Of a stretch of 64,000 bases of DNA, positions 60,211 through 64,000 are shown piece by piece. Within the stretch, counting starts at the first letter, position 1; the number at the start of each line of letters is the position of its first letter. The DNA is from Takifugu bimaculatus. Lineage: Eukaryota > Chordata > Actinopteri > Tetraodontiformes > Tetraodontidae. Under the pieces are notes generated by a model. It saw only the letters and a program-made list of their open reading frames with translations, searched no databases and had not been told where the DNA came from. The stretch lies in contig CP034986.1 of the NCBI GenBank assembly GCA_004026145.2, positions 8,548,929 to 8,612,928 on the forward strand, read 5' to 3'. Both the position numbers and the translations under genes were made by a program.

Positions 60211-62550
60211 CAGGGCTATTCAATTAATTTGGACCTGGGGCCAATTCATGAATCTGAGGCAAAATAAAGGGCCAGAGAAGAGTAAGCACGGTAACAAATA
60301 AAGAAATTTCTACTATATACTGAAATAATCAATATCTTCTATTTTGTAAATGCAGAACAACTTATGCACTCAAATTCACACTTAGACTACTACTGTAATA
60401 ATTTCAGTCCAGTCTGAACATAAATCACCATAAAACATATGAATCCGTGCCGGTCAGCCATATCACAGATACTTAAGCTTGCACTGTCTCCATCAACATA
60501 AATAAAAGCAAAGTGCATATAATAATATCACAGTAAATGGTCTTTTTGTTAGACAATGTATTTCAAATTGCACCCAGTTTAGGTGAGTCATATCATTTTT
60601 TTTTAATTTTTTTTTTTACATCTTCAGGAATTTAACTGACAAACAACTTAAATTCCAAGTGCATCAATAAATACAAAACAAAACTGCATAGTATGCTTCT
60701 AATAACGATGTAACCGGTGGTAATTTGCAGGCCAGATTTCCTTAATGTGGGGAAGTGAAGCATCTTCCCAGGACAAAGGTCTGTAGAGAAGAGTCAGAGC
60801 TTTCTTTGAAAGCATGAACTTTCTTCACAAGTTCAGAAACTGTTTTATCTCTACACTGCAACTCCATTTGAGCTTGTTCAAATGATGGAAAATGTCACTC
60901 ACAAAGCAAGCAGTAGCATTAAACTCATCATTTCCCATCAGAGACAGAAATTTTCCAGCTTTTTTTTCAGTTTGAAGATCAGAGAAACACCACAATCTCC
61001 TCTCTTAGTTCACAAAAACGTTTCAGTGCATTTCCTTTGCTAAGCCATCTAATGTCATTGTGAATGAGCAAATCTTTGTATTCAGCAGACATGTCAGTTA
61101 ACAGCTTGCGGAAAAAGTGGTGCTGTAAACTGGAGGTGCAACGGATACAGCAGGGGTGGGCAAAATCCAGTCCTCGAGGGCTGGATTTGACCTCCTCTGA
61201 TGGGCAAGTCCAATCCATGAAGGCTGGAATCCAGCCAGGTTTTGCATCCTACCAGGCAGGAAATGCTTTCACCAAGGTAAATGAAACCCAGGTGAAAGTG
61301 TTTACCTGTAGGACAGAAAGTCTGGCTTGGATACGGCCCTCGAGGACTGGATTTGCCCACCCCTGGGATAGAGTTTATAATGGCCATTACAGAGCACATG
61401 GCCTCTCTTAACTCACCACTGAGTTTGGCACAAAGAGGCTTTGGTGGATGAGGCAATGTCACGATCTCATCTGCGGAGTCGTGGCTACGATCCTTGTGGC
61501 GAGTCCCTGATCCCTGCCAATCATTGAGGGTGCACCATCCGTCACCAGCATGTTGACGCTCGCCAAAATTCAAGTTGTTCTCCTCAAAGAATGCAGCATT
61601 TTTTGTGAATAAAATCTCACCAGTGGTCTTTCCCTCCAGGGGAATTAGTCAAGCAGATCCTTGCAAAAACATTCTCCATCAAAAAATCGCACATAGAGGC
61701 ACAACTGCGCAACATCACTGTTATCTGTGGACTCATCCACGGCCAAAGACATCACCTCAGCCTTCCTCAGACGTTTTCGAGACGCTTTTGGACAAGCTGA
61801 TGCAAGAGACAAATATTGGAGGTATCAGAAACTGGAATTTCCTTGATCGAATTAATAATGTTTTTTGTGTTTTTTCATCTGTTACTTCTGCCTCCTCGAT
61901 GCCAGCAGAGTCTGTAAATGGCTTTTTTCTTTTTTCCGAATATCCATGCCACTCGTAATGATGCCGCTGTTGCTCTCTTTAGATCCGTACAGGCCCAGAA
62001 CAATTTCTGACATTGTTGTTCATAAGAAAATATAAGCCTTGATATCTTCTGTTTTCAAGCAACAGAGCCTGGTGGGAACGTAGTACTAAAGTTAGCATGT
62101 GTTGTGTTGACATGTCTTCTCAAATTATGCTCCTTACACATGGCGAGGCACTCGTTGCAAATTAAGCATACAGGCTTCGCATCAACAGCAATAAACACAT
62201 ATTTTTCTGTCCATTCATTGTTGAACTGCCTTTTTTCTGAGTCAACTTTTCTTTTTTTAAGGTAGAGAGAGACATTTTTGTCTTGTGAGCTTGTCGTCAT
62301 ATTCGAAGATACAAGTCAGAGCGCTGCACCAGACCGCGCCACGAATAGTAATTTCTGATTGGTCATTTGAGGTCCTCCAAATTATATGTTCAGCAAGAAC
62401 AGGTATATTCTACCTGTGTTTCCACTGTGAGTTTAAAGAATAAGAGATATATGGACTCTCCATCATAATTACAGTACACTCTGAGGGCCAGTACAAAATT
62501 TTTTAGGAGCCAGACCCGGCCCGGGGGCCGCAAATTGAATGGCCCAGAGT
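60211..62550 (-). mobile_element. hAT-family transposon remnant (ZBED / GTF2IRD2-like transposase)
   Basis: The ends are CAGGGCTATTCAATTAATTT (60211) and, on the other side, AATTGAATGGCCC, consistent with hAT-Charlie-like termini. On the minus strand a BED-finger exon at 62055-62300 (CLICNECLAMCKEHNLRRHV) leads into a decayed body. Recognisable pieces include VDESTDNSDVAQL near 61720, the DGAPSMIGR-type block near 61520, and IHNDIRWLSKGNALKRFCEL near 61040. Many stops interrupt it, and a MITE sits inside it. Confidence 0.78.
61151..61365. mobile_element. Nested 215-bp hAT-type MITE
   Basis: The inverted ends CAGGGGTGGGCAAA and TTTGCCCACCCCTG extend into CCAGTCCTCGAGGGC and its complement. 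Flanks GGATACAG and GGATAGAG are an 8-bp target duplication with one mismatch. It splits the older hAT coding sequence. Confidence 0.88.
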
Positions 62551-63810
62551 TAGAGGTTTGCTGTAGCATGTGATTCTGTTACAAAGTAGACCGCACCTTG
62601 GTGAACTGACTGACAGTCTGAGTCATTTTTGGTTACCGCACAATGAACAAAAGGTAATGATCAGGCTGGATGCAAATATAGACAAATAATAATAATCAGG
62701 ATGGGAATCTGCAATATTTAAACGAAGGAGCACAGGAAGGTGGGGAAGGACAGTAGGAGACAAAGGACCTTTGTGCCACTTGGGGCCTGGACCCTAAGAT
62801 CATAGAGCTAATTCAGATACCCAGTGTATTAGCTCATTGACAACAACTAAAGTTCAAAGATGTCATGGTGATTTGACAGGTACTAAGCTTTCAAGGTCAG
62901 GTGTGTTCAAAGTCACTTTGATTCAAACCAAAGCCAAATTGTTGGTTCCTTATTTGTCAATAGTCATTGGAGCTTCAGCTGGTTTGGAAGCAATGGTAAT
63001 AATTGTTGCAATGGTGGATAAAGAAGCAGCTGCTTTGCATGATTTTGTGAAATTCTGGAGTACATGCTTGGGGTTAATAGTTTGAAGAAGTCATTGCTGC
63101 TAATGCTGTCTAAGGCGAAATGCGGGATACCTAGCTGTCCCAATTCCACACCACTTACATCTGATCAATACTTGATAAACATTGGCAAATATTGTAAATA
63201 TTGTCTTGGAACTGTCATTTTAGCTGTTGAGTGAGTGAAGTGTGAGATTGCGTGGGTCGAGAAAGTTCGCAAACTGAGACACAACCAATGTTTTTTTGAC
63301 AGTCTCAACTGTGACAGTTGTTTCCGGTTTAGTTGCTGTTGCTTGGTAACAGATTCAGCAATTTGTATACCAATTTATTCAAATGAACAATGGTGAATCA
63401 ACCAGTCTGATTGGCTGGTATAAATCACAATTGTGTTTTAATGATGAGGGAAAACATGAGAAAAACTAAAAATTAGTCATTTTTGTTTATTCTGACCTTT
63501 TCATGTTTTACAAGATTTCACAGCATCTTGATTAGTAGGATTACAGGAAATAAGTCTCTAAAAATAAAATATATTAACATGTTTTTTTAAAATACACATA
63601 ATTTCAAGAACTGATTGTTGTAATTTGTCACTTCATTTCTTTTCTCAGTGATAGTATTGTAACATTGTAATAAGTAGGTCTATAATGTTACCTTCATAAA
63701 TCAGGAGAATGCAGAACAGTTTGTAATATAACATAAATATATATATTATTATTATGATGCGCACTGCTGTTAAAGTGTTGCTGGATGCTGTCAATAAATG
63801 ACAATACTCA
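62551..63810. other. AT-rich spacer left of the third mucin copy
   Basis: No gene, RNA or named repeat recognised. An open frame at 62837 begins without an ATG and has no recognisable domain. Confidence 0.4.
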
Positions 63811-63815
63811 TAATT

Positions 63816-64000
63816 TTATTGCTGGTTTGACAGTATCCATGACAGCAGTACCAAAGAGAATGCAGTGAAGAGACTCATGTTCTGGTTGACTCCACTTGAT
63901 GCTGAAAATGAGAAGAAATTATCGGTTGAGGAGAAAGTCAACAATGGGGGGAAAAAAAGTGCCTGGTACATTTTCATACCTATGCCATCTACAGAAATGG
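63816..64000 (-). CDS. SEA/GPI mucin-like protein, copy C (3' end only, cut by window edge)
   Basis: The last exon (63816-63901, 86 nt, the same length as in copy A) encodes SSGVNQNMSLFTAFSLVLL, then SWILSNQQ and a stop, closely parallel to copy A's SNGVNHKLSIITAFF...LSQQ. The preceding exon starts to appear at 63980 with ISVDGI and the same donor context (GGCATAG|GTATGA). Both exons are open and correctly phased. The SEA and mucin parts lie beyond the right edge. Confidence 0.8.
   Translation of the reverse strand, partial: ISVDGIGMKMYQALFFPPLLTFSSTDNFFSFSASSGVNQNMSLFTAFSLVLLSWILSNQQ

Noticed and set aside
1..64000. CRISPR arrays, operons or bacterial mobile elements
   Set aside because: The window is plainly vertebrate nuclear DNA with spliced genes; no spaced direct repeats of that kind were seen.

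Overview
This is a eukaryotic nuclear window that reads as a teleost fish. It has short-intron vertebrate genes, fish-type transposons and retroelement tails, two cytosolic-type tRNA genes and several dinucleotide microsatellites. Genes were reconstructed exon by exon from splice sites, reading frame and recalled family similarity; no database search was possible.

Left part (1-30 kb), nearly all on the minus strand: the PDZ/PTB exon of rgs12 (3.3-5.0 kb), a complete 3-exon msantd1 (7.6-9.0 kb), an 8-exon dtx4 E3 ligase (11.9-19.3 kb), tRNA-Ala(CGC) at 20.3 kb, ptprcap (21.1-21.6 kb), an unrecognised multi-exon gene (22.5-23.3 kb), and coro1b (24.8-27.8 kb). A plus-strand intron-containing tRNA-Arg(TCT) lies at 30.0 kb. 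The rgs12/msantd1 pair matches human 4p16.3, and coro1b/ptprcap matches human 11q13.

Middle (31-45.4 kb): osbp (+, 15 coding exons), acy3-like aminoacylase (+, 6 exons) and cldnd1 (-, 4 exons), all essentially full length.

Right part (45.5-64 kb): a gene-poor, repeat-rich accessory region. It holds a Thr-rich mucin with a SEA domain and a GPI-signal-like C-terminus (46.8-48.4 kb, -), a decayed SEA paralogue (56.0 kb) and a third paralogue cut by the right edge (63.8 kb), so a tandem family. A diverged duplication (about 48.9-49.7 and 51.4-52.3 kb) includes a two-helix membrane exon. The rest is transposons: a 1.39-kb pogo-like element with a shortened 187-codon ORF, a 2-kb element with long inverted repeats, a Rex3/RTE-like LINE, and a hAT remnant with a nested MITE.

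The main caution for users is six single-base +1 reading-frame breaks in otherwise conserved exons of rgs12 (2), dtx4 (3) and osbp (1). The unknown gene and the mucin also have one-base breaks. Gene models predicted naively here will be truncated; sequence error is the likeliest cause. The most novel items are the SEA mucin family and the unrecognised gene between coro1b and ptprcap.
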